Source: Oryza sativa Japonica Group (lineage: Eukaryota > Streptophyta > Magnoliopsida > Poales > Poaceae). From it: a stretch of DNA of 64,000 nt. The stretch is taken from assembly GCF_034140825.1 (NCBI RefSeq), contig NC_089039.1:24641001-24705000 (forward strand), written 5' to 3'. The notes below the pieces were generated by a model. That model had not been told where the DNA came from and searched no databases. It saw only the letters and a list, made by a program, of their open reading frames with translations. The translations under genes were made by a program, and so were the position numbers. This document shows, piece after piece, positions 1 to 12,812 of this stretch (positions are counted from its first letter, which is position 1; the number at the start of each line of letters is the position of its first letter).

Positions 1-75
1 TTCGATGCATTCTTAACAGGCTGGTATTCTCATGTTTTTGTGTATTTAGTATTATATTCCTTGACACGCTCTCAG

Positions 76-3000
76 GGACAAGTTCCTGAAACTTGATGCA
101 ACAGCTCACGAGGCGCTACAGATTTTTCAAGTAGATAAACACCCCAGTTACATGGGAATTGGAAGGGCTAAAGAAGGGTAAGGATTTTGTCTAAACCTTG
201 TACTTTCTCATAGCCATGGTTCTGATTTGTAATAGTAACAAAAAATTACAGGTTCTCAGTTTTTGGTATGCTCAATAAGGTAAATGAGATATTTCTCTTC
301 TATTCTTCGTTTCTACCAGTTTACTGATTATGTTGTGGTCTTGTGGATTGTAGTGCGTCACTCCTATGGGAAAACATCTCTTGAGGTCACTGTTACTTTC
401 TATAATCATGATTGCAGATTTGCAGTAAGAATGGCATTCGTCTTAACTAATTTTATGCTTCATTCCAGGACATGGTTTTTACGTCCTATAATCGATATTG
501 ATGTCATAAATAATCGCCTCAATACAGTATCCTTAATTTGTTGAATACACATTTCTCAATTTCCCCAATGCTCAATACCAAAAAGGTACCAGTAGATTTC
601 TGAACTGTTTCTCCTAGACATGCTAGATATCATTCTTTCTTTGCTGTGAAGATGTAATGTCTGCACTGCGTGGGACTTTGAAGTCTGTCAGAGATATTCC
701 CCACATGCTCAAGGTGCTATTATCTTTACTCTGTATGTTACTTGTACCTCCTTTTCTTATCATTCCCCATGTTATAAAAAGAGAGGTGTGCTGAAATAAA
801 GTAAACAAATGATAGTATCTCACAGTCCTCTGTTGAAAAACAGAGGTTAAACCTGCCTTTTGTGTTGAGTATGTTGGTGTTGCTTGTGTTTTACCCTTCA
901 CATAAATGTATAAATTCTGTAGTTCTCTTTTAGTATTTGGTCATTGCTCATGGCTTTGTTTTCTTGGACTCGCACACATTGTGAGTTTTGTTCTCAATGA
1001 TATATATGTTGTCGTTGTTGTACATATAAGAAGGAACAAAGCCTTGCTTTTTTTAAGTTAGCAATTATTCTATTTGAAGTAGAAGAGACTCAAGAGTAAT
1101 GTTAACTGTGAAATAATTGAATCAACGGATCATGATAATTATATGCTTATCATAACATGTCGTGGTTATTCTTATTCTCTTTGAGCACACATTATTCTTC
1201 TTCACAGTTTTTCTAATGTGCATAACTGACATTTTATATTTTTCTGAAGAAATTCAACTCTCCAAGTTCATTCTGTACAAGCAGTGACTGGCATGCATTT
1301 CTGAAGGTACCTACCTGTAATGATGCATATGGATCTGGCTATTACTTTATAAATGCACAATCACTTTGAATATGCTCCTGCGTTTTCCTTCTCCCACTTA
1401 GCTATTCCATATTTGAAGCTCTGCCCTAAGTGCAAGATACGAAGCACCCATACGTGCATGATTTTCTTTTCTTTCATTTCTCTTGCTGATAATATCCCTT
1501 TTCTTTCACTTCTCTTATTTCAGTGCATTTGCTCTCTTCTGCATATAAACAAGATTTTTGAAGTAGGAATATCAGAGCATTTGGCAATCAAATTACAACA
1601 TATGAACATTGACTTGGTTGGAAAGGTATGCCTCCAAGTAGGGGCTATTAATTTTCATCATCACTTAAATAATAGAAATTTGGTACAATAGTGTTATTGC
1701 ACATCCATGAAACCTTATTTTATAATAATGCTTTCTCCACATTCATGAAACTTTAATGTTTTCAGGCCAATTCTTCCATTACAGAAGAGCTGGATTATGT
1801 ATCAGATCTGGTCAGTTGCAACACAATTGCATCTTACTTGAAATGAACAAGGAAATTCGGATACATTGTTTTGCCTTTAACTTAGGGCTTGTTCACTTTG
1901 CTACCATTTTCAACCTTACCAAGTTTTGGCATTGCCAAATTTTGGTAAGATAGCAGTCTAAACGTGTCTCGAATAACGTACCACATTATACCATGCCAAA
2001 ATTTGGTAATTTTCTAGAATCTTCACATAGCTCCACACAAAAGAATTGGTAAGGCGCCAAACCTCTACCTTACCATTTTTTAGCATTTGCCAAACTTTAC
2101 CAAAATTCGGTAGGATTTATTTTGGGATCAAAGTGAACAGGCCTTTAGAATGTAGTGTGATAGATCATTAGATCATTGGATACAACAATACCAACAATGG
2201 AACTTTTGATTTATGTAGCCTGTGTTAGACCATATAGTTTTACTTGACTGCTTGAGCTTATTCTCCTGATAGCTTGATGAGACAATTGTTAGCAGTGAAT
2301 TATACAGATGCATGTGCTCATCTCCTGGGTTTTTATCTCTAACGATGCAGCATACTGCAGTATGGAGATTATCACCATAAAGTGTGGGCCTTGACTGTGT
2401 AGTGGACTGATGCTTGATAATATTAAGAGAGCATGATTATTTGCAGGTTTATTCTTTTGAAGTATTAAGATTAAAAATTTGGCAGTGTTATGGAGGTCCT
2501 AGATGTATTCATACTGGTATTGGTAGTGAGCTACACGTTTCCATGCAAATATGCACAGTCCCGCTAGAGACCTGTTCCCATATTATTAGTTTGTCAGATG
2601 CCATGTATGCAGTTTGCCACTTTGGTATTGTCATCAATATCTTCCTGACTTAAATGGCTATTTCTGCAACTGGCAACTTTTTCCAAGGAATATTGAGCCT
2701 ATGGGACTTAATGCTGATAATTCCAGAACTTTTTCACCGTAAAGGCGCATATTTATCTGGGCTTCTGTGGAGCTTTACTTAGCCCTTTTTCTTTCTCATA
2801 TATGAGGTCAATGGTTGTATACATCTGTTATCCATAGGTAGTTGGTGTGATTGATGTGCAACGGGGTAAAGAAAAAGGCTACGACACACTGGTGAAAGAC
2901 GGATTATGTGAGGAGGTTGGACCTTGCACTTCTTTCTTTATGCCGGAGTCATGTTCTGTTCTTGAATTACATTTTTAGGTTCTCGTTCCATGTAATTAAG

Positions 3001-6000
3001 CATCACTTTAAAGGTATTGTGAGGATTTGGGGGGGAGGGGGGGGCAGACATCATCAGTACCAGCAACTCCTGTTTAAAGTAATATAGATTTTGCCATTAT
3101 CATCCTCAGATGTTCCAGTTGTAGTTCTCACCATGGTGCTACTTTCTGCTGAGTGTATTCCCTTGTTCTCAAATGCTGTTTATCTACCAATGGTTCTACA
3201 TATGAAATTTTCAAACCTGGTTATGGACTTATAGTTCAGTTGTTCACAGGGATCTAGTCATATTGGGGAGACCAGGCGCAGGTCATGGTTTGGAATTTGT
3301 ACAATGCACATGTTGGGTGTGGGAGAGTGGGAGGGTGGTTGCATGCTTTCATCATTATGGTTTTCCTAGCTGTTCGTCTATAACTAATATTTAGTGCTTC
3401 GTATTAACTAGTAAATTTGAACTGTTTAGAAAAATATTCGCCAGATTATGTTTATTTTACTGCTATTAAATTATTGAACTTGTTTGGTTCTTCGAAATGT
3501 CTACATTTTCCTGTTGCTATGATCATAATTATAAAGGTTTGTCTAAATTTATTTCTCTTAATGAAAAATAGTTAGACGAACTGAGGATGGTCTATGAAGA
3601 ATTGCCTGATTTTTTGGAGCAGGTAATGAATCTTCAGACCCAAAAATTAATTTGAATCCTTTATTTCATAATTTCTAATAACTTAGTTGTTTCTAGGTGT
3701 CAGCCAATGAAATTGCCTCCTTCCCTTTCTCATTTGAATGCAGAAAAGCTCCTCTAATCGTCTATGTACACCAAATAGGTATCTTTTTCCCTCATCTGTT
3801 GCATTTTCATACCGCCTTTTTCTTATTGTGCTATTTAATTTGATATTACCTACCTTTCTATATATGATTTTAGCATGGATGTAGAACCAACTATCATCAC
3901 TACCACCTGAAATATACTCCCTCTGTTTTTTTATTTGACATTGATAGTTGTCAAGTAAAAGAAAATAGAGGCAAAAGCTAGTTAGAAATATGTAGCTGCT
4001 AAATAATGATGGTAATGTTCAACATGCTCTTTTTGAGAAAAAAATCTTGCATCTGAACATTCGTATTCACCACTATTTATGTATTTCATGCTTGCTGTTC
4101 CCAGGATATTTAATGTGTTTTTTCGATGAGAAGATAAGTGATGCCTTGTTGATAGGACTTCCAGATTTTGAATTTGCGGTATGCGCTGTCTTATTTTTAT
4201 TTTGGGTTTAAGTTTTGAGTATGTAATAATTTCCCTTTTTATCAGTTTTCTGAGGAAGGAGAGGAGAGAAGGTTCTACTATCATACTCAAAAGACGAGAG
4301 AACTTGACAATCTTCTGGGCGATATTTACCATAAAATTCTTGGTAGTTTCATTCATTGATTTGTTTACTTCTTTTTTTTTCTGTCTTGCTGATGATGAAG
4401 ACAAAACCATCCTAATTTCTTCGAATGAATGTTGTGTGAACTTTCTTTTTTGGGGGTAGTTTTAGGGTATTTTAACAGTTTACCTTCAATGTTACAGTCC
4501 GTGAATAAAAAGGCAGCTAGTACTTTACCTACAAACAGATCCTGTCATACTCCAGTTACACCCAAAATGTTAATTGCAAAAGGATTTTTAGAATTACTCC
4601 TATACTCCAGTAATCACCATATTTTCCATAACTTGGTGTACTTTAAGAGGTAGATTGTACAGTTTTTATCAAAGTTTAGTTGGCTTTTTTCTTCTGTGCT
4701 CTATGGACTGCTTCAGTTTGGTTGCATAAGCCCGTTGGTATGTCATCAATCTCAAATGACCTTCCGATGATATTAATGCTTCATGAAATATTAGTTACTT
4801 GTCCAAAATCATAATGTAGAATTTCTTAGAAAACACTCCCAAGTATTTATTATCACTATAGATGCAATGGATTTTTTTTACTCTAATGGGGTCATATTGA
4901 TACAGACATGGAGAGAGCAATTATAAGGGATTTAGTGTGTCGTGTTTGCCAGTTTATACCTCAACTGACGAAAGCAGTAAACTTTGCAGCAGAACTTGAT
5001 TGGTATGCGTGCAATTATTGTGCATATAGTGGTATTGTTCAACTTAGTTACTTCATGCTTATCTAATGTGTTCTTATTATTACCGTTACACCAGCATATT
5101 ATCGTTGGCAATTGTTGCTCGCCAAAACAATTATGTGAGGCCCATCTTAACTGAGGATTCCATACTTGAGATACAGAATGGCAGGTTAGTATTTATCCAC
5201 AGTATACTCTCATGTTACATCTTTGATGGGTATTACTAACAGTGTATGGTTTAGATATTTTTATCCAAAAGTTCGTAAACTTACTCCAGAATCAATTTTA
5301 GACATGCTTTGCAGGAAATGACTGTTGATACCTTCGTTCCAAATGACACTAAAATCCGCAGTTCAGGTAATTAGTTCTCGTGAAATGTATACCAACAAGT
5401 TTACACTGTAATAGTTTTGAACTTTCTGACTTAATACTATTTTTATACTAGGACGAATCAACATAATAACTGGACCTAACTACTCAGGGAAAAGCATTTA
5501 CATCAAGCAGGTAATTTTGATATTGTGTATATTTCCTACTGAAGCATAAACCAGTGAATTGCACGACAACGATCTAACTATGTTGGACATTTGCCTTCAA
5601 GGTGGCTTTGGTGGTTTTTCTTGCTCATATTGGAAGCTTTGTTCCTGCTGATTCTGCCATTGTTGGATTGACAGATAGGTCTGTCTATCACTTAAAAGCA
5701 CACCGTCTATATGTCGCATATGGCCTATGCTACAAACTAGAAACTAGGAAACAATTGATGTGTTAATATTCTTTGACCAGATGCCAATAATGTATCGACT
5801 TGTTGAGTATGCTGAACAATGAATTAGAATCAAACATTATCTGTTATTAATACATAATAGATAATACTAGACTAACACATGGCATCCTTGACATTGCAAA
5901 TAATGCTTTGCAGGATTTTCTGTGCAATGGGCAGCAAATCCATGACAAGTGAACAGTCAACTTTTATGATTGATTTACATCAAGTTGGAACAATGCTCAG

Positions 6001-8125
6001 GTAAGAGTTAACACGGTAATCTCAACCTAAGGTTTTGTTGCCTCATGATATTGAACATGCAGCTAAGTATTGCAGGCACGCAACATCGAGATCCCTATGC
6101 TTATTGGATGAATTCGGAAAAGGCACTCTAACAGAAGGCAAGAGTACATAAAATTTTAAATTCGCTGCCTTCCCCCTTCTAAATCCATCACCACTGTAAC
6201 AGTTGGGGCTTTTCTTTTCTGATCCTTTCTAGATGGTATTGGTCTGCTTGGAGGAACTATCAGCCATTTTACAGACTACGATTGTCCTCCAAAGGTGCTA
6301 GCTTGGAAAAATGTTGCTACTGAGCATGAATGTGCTATTTTTCTCCATACTTCAATAAAAATAATACGCAGTTCTCCTGCATATTCTCGAAAAAGAAGTA
6401 TAAATGTAAATGTGCTAGGGTTGCCTGCCTGATTCATACGTTATTAAACCTTTTCGTGGAGACTACTATTATTTAAACTCAAGCGGATATGTATACATCC
6501 AAGTATTGCTTGACTAGTATATTATAATTAGTTAAGACTATAGGTTTATTGAAATCATACTAAATCACTTAGGCTATGTTACTCACCTCCCGCGCACGCA
6601 AAATGGAGCGACACATTTTCTTATGATTAATTAAGTATTTATTAATTTTTCTTGAAAAATGGATTAATATGATTTTCTAAAGCAACTTTCGTATAAAAAC
6701 TTTTTGCAAAAAAACGCACCCGTGCGCGCGGAACACGAGGGAGGTGAGTTGGGAAAGGTGGGGGAATAACACAGCCTTAATACCCTTAAATGGTTATTTT
6801 GCTCCATACTTCTACAAATAACAATCAACTTGACATTACCTTCTCCAAACATGAGGGAATGTGGTTTTACTTCCAACCTGCATCATATATGAAAAAATCC
6901 TTGTGATGATATTATGTTTTATTGAGTAAAAGCAACAGTTATTGGCTCATTGCTCTTCTACATCTCATAAATAGCTTACTCAAACTTGGATATGCAATAA
7001 GCCACTTCTATTCAATAATGCTACAAGAACCGACAATTTGCAGTTTTAACATTTACCAGTGTATTATGTTGGGATATGGTACTCTTGCAGGTCCTTTTGT
7101 CAACACATCTGACACAGATTTTCACAGAAAGCTACCTGCCGCAGGTAGCAAATATCTAGTTATTACTGTGTAAAAGCAATTTATTTTATTTTTTGTTGGA
7201 TCCTTTTTTACCCTGTTCATAAAAAAATTTTGACATGGAAATTTGCAGTCTGAACATATCAAATGTTATACCATGAGTGTTCTGAATCCTGATGAACAAA
7301 CAGACAACGAAGATGTCATATTCCTTTATCGGTAAGTGGATATGGAAGCTGCTATGTATTTCTCATACCCATTATGTCATGTTTTGTACTAATTTCTATC
7401 TTAAATTCTAATGCAAACGTTGAAGACTTGTACCTGGGCAAGCGCTCTTGAGCTTTGGTAAGCTTATGCACTACATTTATACACATGTACTCCATCTTTT
7501 CAAGTCAAATGCAACTAAAATTGATCTTCTCGCAGGACTACACTGTGCACAGCTTGCTGGTATGTTCAGAACAAACTGCGGTCAGCTGGCATTATGATAA
7601 CAGCGATAAGTTACTCCGATTCTTTCCAAGGCAGACATAAACTGCTGAAATATCATGTTGATATAGTTACTGTCATTATAATTCAGTAATTGACATGTTA
7701 TGCAGTAAGAGTAGCATCATTTTTACTAAAAGTTCCTTCTGTAACATGGAACGTGGATGGTTCTAGGAGATATATATAGTGAAACTAGATGGCATATTAC
7801 TCCAGATTGTCCACACGAATAGGATCATCATGTTTCCAACTCTTTTACAGGTGTTCCGAGTGAAGTTGTTCAGAGAGCTGTTACTGTTTTGGGGGACATC
7901 CACTCAAAGAGACCTATAAGGCGCATGGTCTGGGAGAAGTTAGCAGCAAAGGACCAACAATACCAGGTTATTATCCGCTGGTTTTAAATGCAATATAGGC
8001 ACGCGAATCTGAAAGTGATCTATTCTTTGTGTGAATAATTTCAGGATGCAGTGACTAAACTGTTGGCCTTCGACCCACACAAAGGTGATCTGGTCAACTT
8101 CTTCCAGGAAGTTTTTCCGTCCTAG
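76..8125 (+). CDS. MSH5: MutS homologue MSH5, 3' part (N-terminus outside window)
   Basis: Meiosis-specific MutS homologue; with MSH4 it forms the MutS-gamma clamp that stabilises recombination intermediates and promotes class I crossovers. I read 27 coding exons: 76-177, 252-279, 354-385, 469-526, 627-713, 1250-1306, 1524-1625, 1766-1810, 2838-2915, 3572-3622, 3697-3778, 4105-4178, 4246-4342, 4906-5002, 5095-5184, 5302-5366, 5452-5510, 5602-5678, 5914-6000, 6076-6137, 6233-6294, 7091-7144, 7249-7331, 7426-7457, 7536-7559, 7851-7966, 8045-8125. They total 1882 nt and stay in one frame, giving about 626 residues. The ATPase domain is intact: Walker A GPNYSGKS (exon 5452), the GSKSMTSEQSTFM loop (5914), Walker B LCLLDEFGKGT (6076) and the STHLTQIF histidine switch (7091). 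The N-terminal 150-200 residues lie upstream. The intron after 6137 has a GC donor. Two long introns carry MITEs. Confidence 0.95.
1885..2144. mobile_element. Tourist/Harbinger-like MITE in an MSH5 intron
   Basis: A 260-bp element with inverted ends GGGCTTGTTCACTTTG / (reverse strand) AGGCCTGTTCACTTTG, 14 of 16 matching. TTA is repeated on both sides (1882-1884 and 2145-2147), the PIF/Harbinger target duplication. The interior is AT-rich with several TTTGGTAA/TTACCAAA inversions and no open frame. It sits in the 1-kb intron between exons ending 1810 and starting 2838. Confidence 0.75.
3917..3971. mobile_element. Very short Stowaway-like hairpin
   Basis: CTCCCTCTGTTTTTTTATTTGACA is followed after a few bases by its near complement ending in AAAATAGAGG. 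These are Stowaway-type ends with nearly all of the interior deleted. It is flanked on the left by TA and lies in an MSH5 intron. Confidence 0.5.
6572..6776. mobile_element. Tourist/Harbinger-like MITE in an MSH5 intron
   Basis: A 205-bp element with ends GGCTATGTTACTC and, on the reverse strand, GGCTGTGTTATTC, bounded by TTA at 6569-6571 and 6777-6779. Subterminal ACTCACCTCCC pairs with GGGAGGTGAGT near the other end. Non-coding. It lies in the 796-bp intron between the Walker B and histidine-switch exons. Confidence 0.8.
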
Positions 8126-8591
8126 CTGTAGACCAGGCTGCATGGAACCTACAAAACAAATGATGTAAAAGAGTTGCTTAAAACATGGAATTGGCAGATC
8201 ATACGCGACCTGCTCCAGGAACCTACAAAACAAATGCTGAACCTCACTTGATCAGTGGCGTTGGGACATTGTGTACATATTTGCTTGGCAATGAGAAATC
8301 AAATTTTGCGTCTTTTCTGTTTGGATGAGACTTGTCATCGCCATTAAACGAATATTCTGTAGTTTCGTAACTCCTGTGTTTCATCCGACATTGCACATGA
8401 CATTGTGACATGATGTGAGAAGGCAAAGGTTGTAGAATAAACTGCTTATACTAGTAGTGCCTTTTTTGTGCACCGTGCTATCTTACGCCAGTAATGGTGA
8501 TACACTGGGACATCTTACGACGTACCGCCTGCAAGGCTGCAACCAGTTCTTCAACTTGGATATTGCGGTTGAGAGATTCGTGCTTAGTTGA
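8126..8591 (+). other. MSH5 3' UTR and downstream spacer
   Basis: Non-coding. A short motif, GGAACCTACAAAACAAATG, occurs twice (near 8142 and 8218), so the proximal 3' UTR carries a roughly 75-bp imperfect duplication. No further gene is visible before the Stowaway element at 8592. Confidence 0.5.
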
Positions 8592-8678
8592 TACTACTTC
8601 GCTCCCATAATATAAGAGATTTTAGGTAAATGTGACACATCCATCCAAAATCCCTTATATCATGGGATGAAGGGAGTA
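8592..8678. mobile_element. Short Stowaway MITE
   Basis: Ends resemble CTCCCTCCGTCCCATAATATAAG and, inverted, CTTATATCATGGGATGAAGGGAG, bounded by TA. About 85 bp long and non-coding. Confidence 0.7.
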
Positions 8679-8953
8679 CTAACCTTGTCTTCCTTGGCAA
8701 CCTCGGATGAGATGGACTGATACTAGGGGTGTACAGATGGAAGGGTTGGGCCGGACTTTTGAGTTTTAATGGACACTATTAGGATATCTACAATCAGGGA
8801 CACTCTAAGAATAGGAAAGATACCCTGATAGCCTAACGAGTACCCCTAGCCAAAAAGTCTACGTAGGTATTTAACTATACTACCCCTCTCCCCCCCTCTC
8901 TCTCTTCTCCTCATTTACATCCCTAGCCAAAAAAGTCCACGCGTGCTCATTTA

Positions 8954-10345
8954 GGGTGTGTTTGGTTGCCTGTACATAGGGTGGCTCGCATCCAGCGGGA
9001 TGTGGTGCATGTGTTTGGTTGCCTGCTTGCACGCGCGAACCAGGATGCGCTGATGCAAAATCCGCCTCCCAGCCAGGCTGAGGGGGAACGCCCGATTCCT
9101 TCGTAGCTCCTCGTCCAGGCTCGACTTGTGCAGCGTGTGGGGACGAGCGGATGCAGGTGCGCACGAGCGGGTGCAGGCAACGCGTAGGGGTCGGTCGATC
9201 TGCTCACCCCCATCTCTCATTTGTTTCTCTCGCCCATCCGATTGCTCCTCGCCGCTCTTCGCCCTCGTCTCCGTCGTCGTCGCCGCGCACCATTGTCTCC
9301 AACCTCGAGATCCTTAACCCTCACCGACTTCTCCACAGCTTCCGTCTCCGTCTCTACTTCACGGGCTAGAACCGACGGCCTCGAGCACGTCGCCACTCGC
9401 CATCGGATCCAGCAGATAGAGGCTCGACGGAGGACACTGCCGCCATATCCAATAGAGGGAGGCGTGAAGGAGCTCGCTGGAGGTTTCGGCGACTGCCCCT
9501 CTCTGCGCCACCGCCTCCAACCTCGCCGGCCACCGGATTCCTCCTCACTGGTCACGGATTCCCCATCTTGGCTGCTTCTCTTCCCTTCCTTCATCAGCCA
9601 AAATACCAGTGGATCCGGCGGCCACGAGCTGGATTCTGCCAGATCCGGCAGCCGCGGGCTCATGGCCACCGGATCTTGTTGCCCTGACAGCTCCGAACAG
9701 AGCGCACACACGACGGCGAGCGGCAGGTCGGGGCTTCGGCGGAGCGGCAGGCCTAGCGACATGAACGAAGCTCCTCTCCTCTCCGTTTCTTTTTCTGTTT
9801 TTTTTCTTTTCTTTTTTCACCGACTGGCAAACCATGACCATGAAATGTGGGAATATAATGATGTTTACTGTATGCATTGCTAATTATTTCACTTATTTTA
9901 TAACTTTGTGCCATGCAGATGTACCGGTGTATATATATCCTGCTCATTTGACGATTCTTAAAATAATTGTTGCCACGAACTTCAATATCAATAATTAATA
10001 TAGAAGATAAAATCAAATGTTTAGTACTTAGAAATTTACACTCTTCTTGAGTTAAATTTTAGCTTATCTAAATGGTAGTCCACAAGTTCTAGGTGGTAAT
10101 CTCACCTTTTAGAAAAAGAGATACCTACCCCTACTGTCCATGCAACCAACCAAACAAATTCTCTTTCAACCTGTATCTCATATGCGAATCTCATATGCGA
10201 GTAACCAAACAAAATCTCGTGTCAGCCTGGCTAGTCTAATGCAAACAACCAAACAGTTGCATGTGCATCATCTCAACCAGACCAAACTCAGCCTGGATGA
10301 GAGAGATGGGCCAGGCTAGGGGGATACGAGCAACCAAACGCACCC
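8954..10345. mobile_element. Non-autonomous PIF/Harbinger-type element, 1.39 kb, with GC-rich payload
   Basis: Inverted ends GGGTGTGTTTGGTTGC (5') and GGGTGCGTTTGGTTGC (3', reverse strand) are bounded by TTA at 8951-8953 and 10346-10348. TTTGGTTG or its complement recurs near both ends (about 9010, 10150, 10203, 10250, 10333), as in Harbinger subterminal repeats. The left two-thirds (9080-9760) is very GC-rich and open in several frames; the right third is AT-rich with a long pyrimidine run near 9790. No transposase is present. The GC-rich part could be captured host sequence, but I do not recognise any protein in it. Confidence 0.7.
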
Positions 10346-11220
10346 TTACATCCCTAGCCAAAGAAGTCCTCATTTACATCCCTCTCTTCCCTCTCTCTTC
10401 CCTAGCCAAAAAGCCTCCACGCGTGCTCGCCTCGTCCCCTCCGCCGCTCGCCTCTCTCTCTCTCCCTCTCGCCGCCGCTGCTCACCACTCTCCTCTCCCT
10501 CTCGCCGCTCGCCACTCTCCCCGCCGTCGCCAGATCCCACGCTCCCCCTCCAATCCCACGCCGCGCCGCGCCAGATCCAGCGCGCCGCCGCTCGCCGGAG
10601 ACGCGAGGCGTGCTCGGCGATGGCGCGGTCCTCGGCCGCGGCGGCCTCGTCGGACCCGGGGAGCGGCGGCGAGGACGACGAGGAGGGCCGCCTCTCCCGT
10701 TGCTGGTGTCCACCGCTGCCCCTCTCTCTCCCTCTCTCCCGCCGCGGATCTGGGCCCCCCGCGGCGTCGGCGGTGGCGGGCAAGGCGCGCGAGGTGGCGA
10801 GCATGGGCGCCTCAAGCCGTCTCCGCTCGTCGCCGGCTGGTGGCCGACGGCTGCCGCGGTGCGCGGTGGCCAGATCCGGTCGTCGCCGTTGCCTATCTTC
10901 TCTCTCTCTCACTCTAAGGCCGACGGTGGCGGTCCCGGCGGTGTCGGGCGCGGCGCGATGAGACCGAGGGAAGAGCGAGAGAGGCGAGGGTGCGAGGGGA
11001 AATTTGGGGGGACGACGCCGTGTCCACGAGCTCCACACGCGCACAGCGCGGCGCCTGGCTGCGTCTCCCCACGAAAAGCTGGCGAGGCGCGGCGAACGAC
11101 CCTTTCCCAACCGAGGAACGCGTTCCGTCCCAGGGGAACGACGCGGACGGAAAAGGGGACGGCCGGCGCCATGGGGACGGGCTGAAGCACCGCATTGGTG
11201 ATGGCCTTAGTAGCTGAGAA
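10346..11220. other. GC-rich island, no recognised gene
   Basis: 10346-10430 repeats sequence found left of the Harbinger element (the ATTTACATCCCTAGCCAAA block). 10430-11190 is about 70% or more G+C with CT-rich and CGG-rich runs. Several frames are open on both strands, the usual artefact of GC-rich rice DNA. The longest ATG frame that looks codon-like starts at 10620 (113 codons, Ala/Ser/Arg-rich), but it matches no family I know and has no splice context. It could be a captured or abandoned first exon. Confidence 0.3.
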
Positions 11221-11239
11221 TTGTGCTGGCGGCTGGCCC

Positions 11240-11450
11240 ATGGCTATTGGATTTTATTTTGTAGTCAAAATAAACCTTATCAAATTTTAACATTGTCAAA
11301 ATTTTGGCAAGTTGATAATATTGCTAAAATTTTAGCAGGATTTCTGATGTATTTACTAAAGTTTGACAACAAATTAAACGTAGACACATTTTTATCAACT
11401 ATGACAAAAAAAAATAATATGATTGAAAATGTTATCAATCTGAACAGCCT
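11240..11450. mobile_element. Degenerate relative of the 1885-2144 MITE
   Basis: AT-rich, with repeated inverted TTTTGGCAA / CAAAATTT words and a right end ATCAATCTGAACAGCC followed by TTTA. This resembles the right end of the MITE at 1885. I cannot find a matching left end, so it is either truncated or too diverged. Confidence 0.35.
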
Positions 11451-11807
11451 TTAGTCCAGGTCGATCGGTGCAAAGCAGCCTAACATCAGCTACAGGCTAC
11501 TTACCCACTCTCTGCCGTTGGATACATCTTAAGGCTGAGGAAAAAATGACAGACAAAAATAAACTGTCGGTCATGTATCTCGTGATGAATATACTAAACA
11601 CTTTTGTTGTGGGTCCCAGTACTATACTACTACTATATAGTATTAGTAGTTGTATATACAAGTATATTAGAAGGGAAAAAAAAGAAGGAAATACTCCATC
11701 TCGATAGGTCGGCTGGAATCCAGAGGCCCAAGAACCGTGTACAAAGTGGGCATGTATAATTAGCGTCTCTAGCGTTGGCGGTTTGCCTAATTACACGTTT
11801 TCCCCTC

Positions 11808-11815
11808 TATATAAG
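11808..11815 (+). promoter_or_regulatory. TATA box of the eIF1 gene
   Basis: TATATAAG sits in a TC-rich promoter just before a CT-rich leader typical of plant translation genes. Transcription would start near 11840. The leader exon runs to 11927 and is followed by a 5' UTR intron. Confidence 0.65.
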
Positions 11816-12388
11816 CAACCCGGCCGGAGGCGTCGGTACAACGCAGCTCCTGGTCAAGTCTTATCTGCCTTCCTCCCTCCTCTCGCCTTCCGCCTCGCGT
11901 GCGCTCCACCACCGAAAAAAAGGACAGGTATTCCCCTTTCCTCTCTTCCTAATCAGGTGCATGCATGTCTCAGATTTGGGGATCTCTGGGTGTTCGGTCG
12001 CATCTGGTCATGAATTTTCGATCGGTTCGATAGGTCGTTGGTCCCGGTGAAGAAACGGATCTCGTAGCTTCGGAGTTGTTGCGTGGGTGTGGAGGTTTTG
12101 GGCGGAACGGATTTGGTGCGATTTTGCTTTGATTCAGGGGTGTTTGGGGCGTCGGAGGAGGCGTAGATGGGTTGGATGTGTTCGTTTGGGGGTGATGGGT
12201 GGTTTGATTTGGGGGGATTTGGGGAGTCTCATGGTTAATTTCGCGATTTTGGGGTGGGGTGGAAACCCTAATACGATCTGATTCGTTCTTCCTTGCTTTG
12301 GGGAATTCATGAACAACCTTGAGATGGTTAGATATAGTGATCCGTTCACTGGAGTTTCATATTACGATTTGTGCAGCGTATGAGTAAG

Positions 12389-12597
12389 ATTTGGGGGAAT
12401 CGTGACCTTGAAAATCTGTCGCCTCGTCCTGCCCAGAAATTGGGGGAACTCATGTTTGGTGGTTGATTTATTAGCATGGAAGGTACGGGCATCGAAGGGA
12501 ATAAGCCCCGTACAATAACGATTTGGGAACCATGACCTTGAATTCATCGCCCCTTCCCGCCGAGAAATTGGGGGAACTCCATGTGTAGGGGTTGATC
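12389..12597 (+). repeat. Diverged tandem duplication inside the eIF1 leader intron
   Basis: Two units of about 80 bp, starting near 12389 and 12520, share GACCTTGAA, then TCGCC...CC(C/G)AGAAATTGGGGGAACT, then CATGT...GGTTGAT. They are spaced about 131 bp apart. Confidence 0.6.
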
Positions 12598-12812
12598 GAA
12601 TACGAAGAACATGATTAGGCTGTGCGCTTCTGCTATAGAAAATTTTATGTTGGGGGGCTTGCTGGATATTGTTCTGTGCTAGCTGCAATTTAATTTCTTC
12701 ATTGTGCCTTTGGTATAGCATATTGATGTGAGTGATCTGTGCAGGTTCCACATAAAGACCAACGAGTAAAAGCTTGATCTGTCCGGTGCCAACCAATCAA
12801 CAAACAAGTTTC

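Noticed and set aside
9217-9883. 220- and 181-codon overlapping frames
   Set aside because: They are inside the Harbinger-type element on opposite strands with no recognisable domain.
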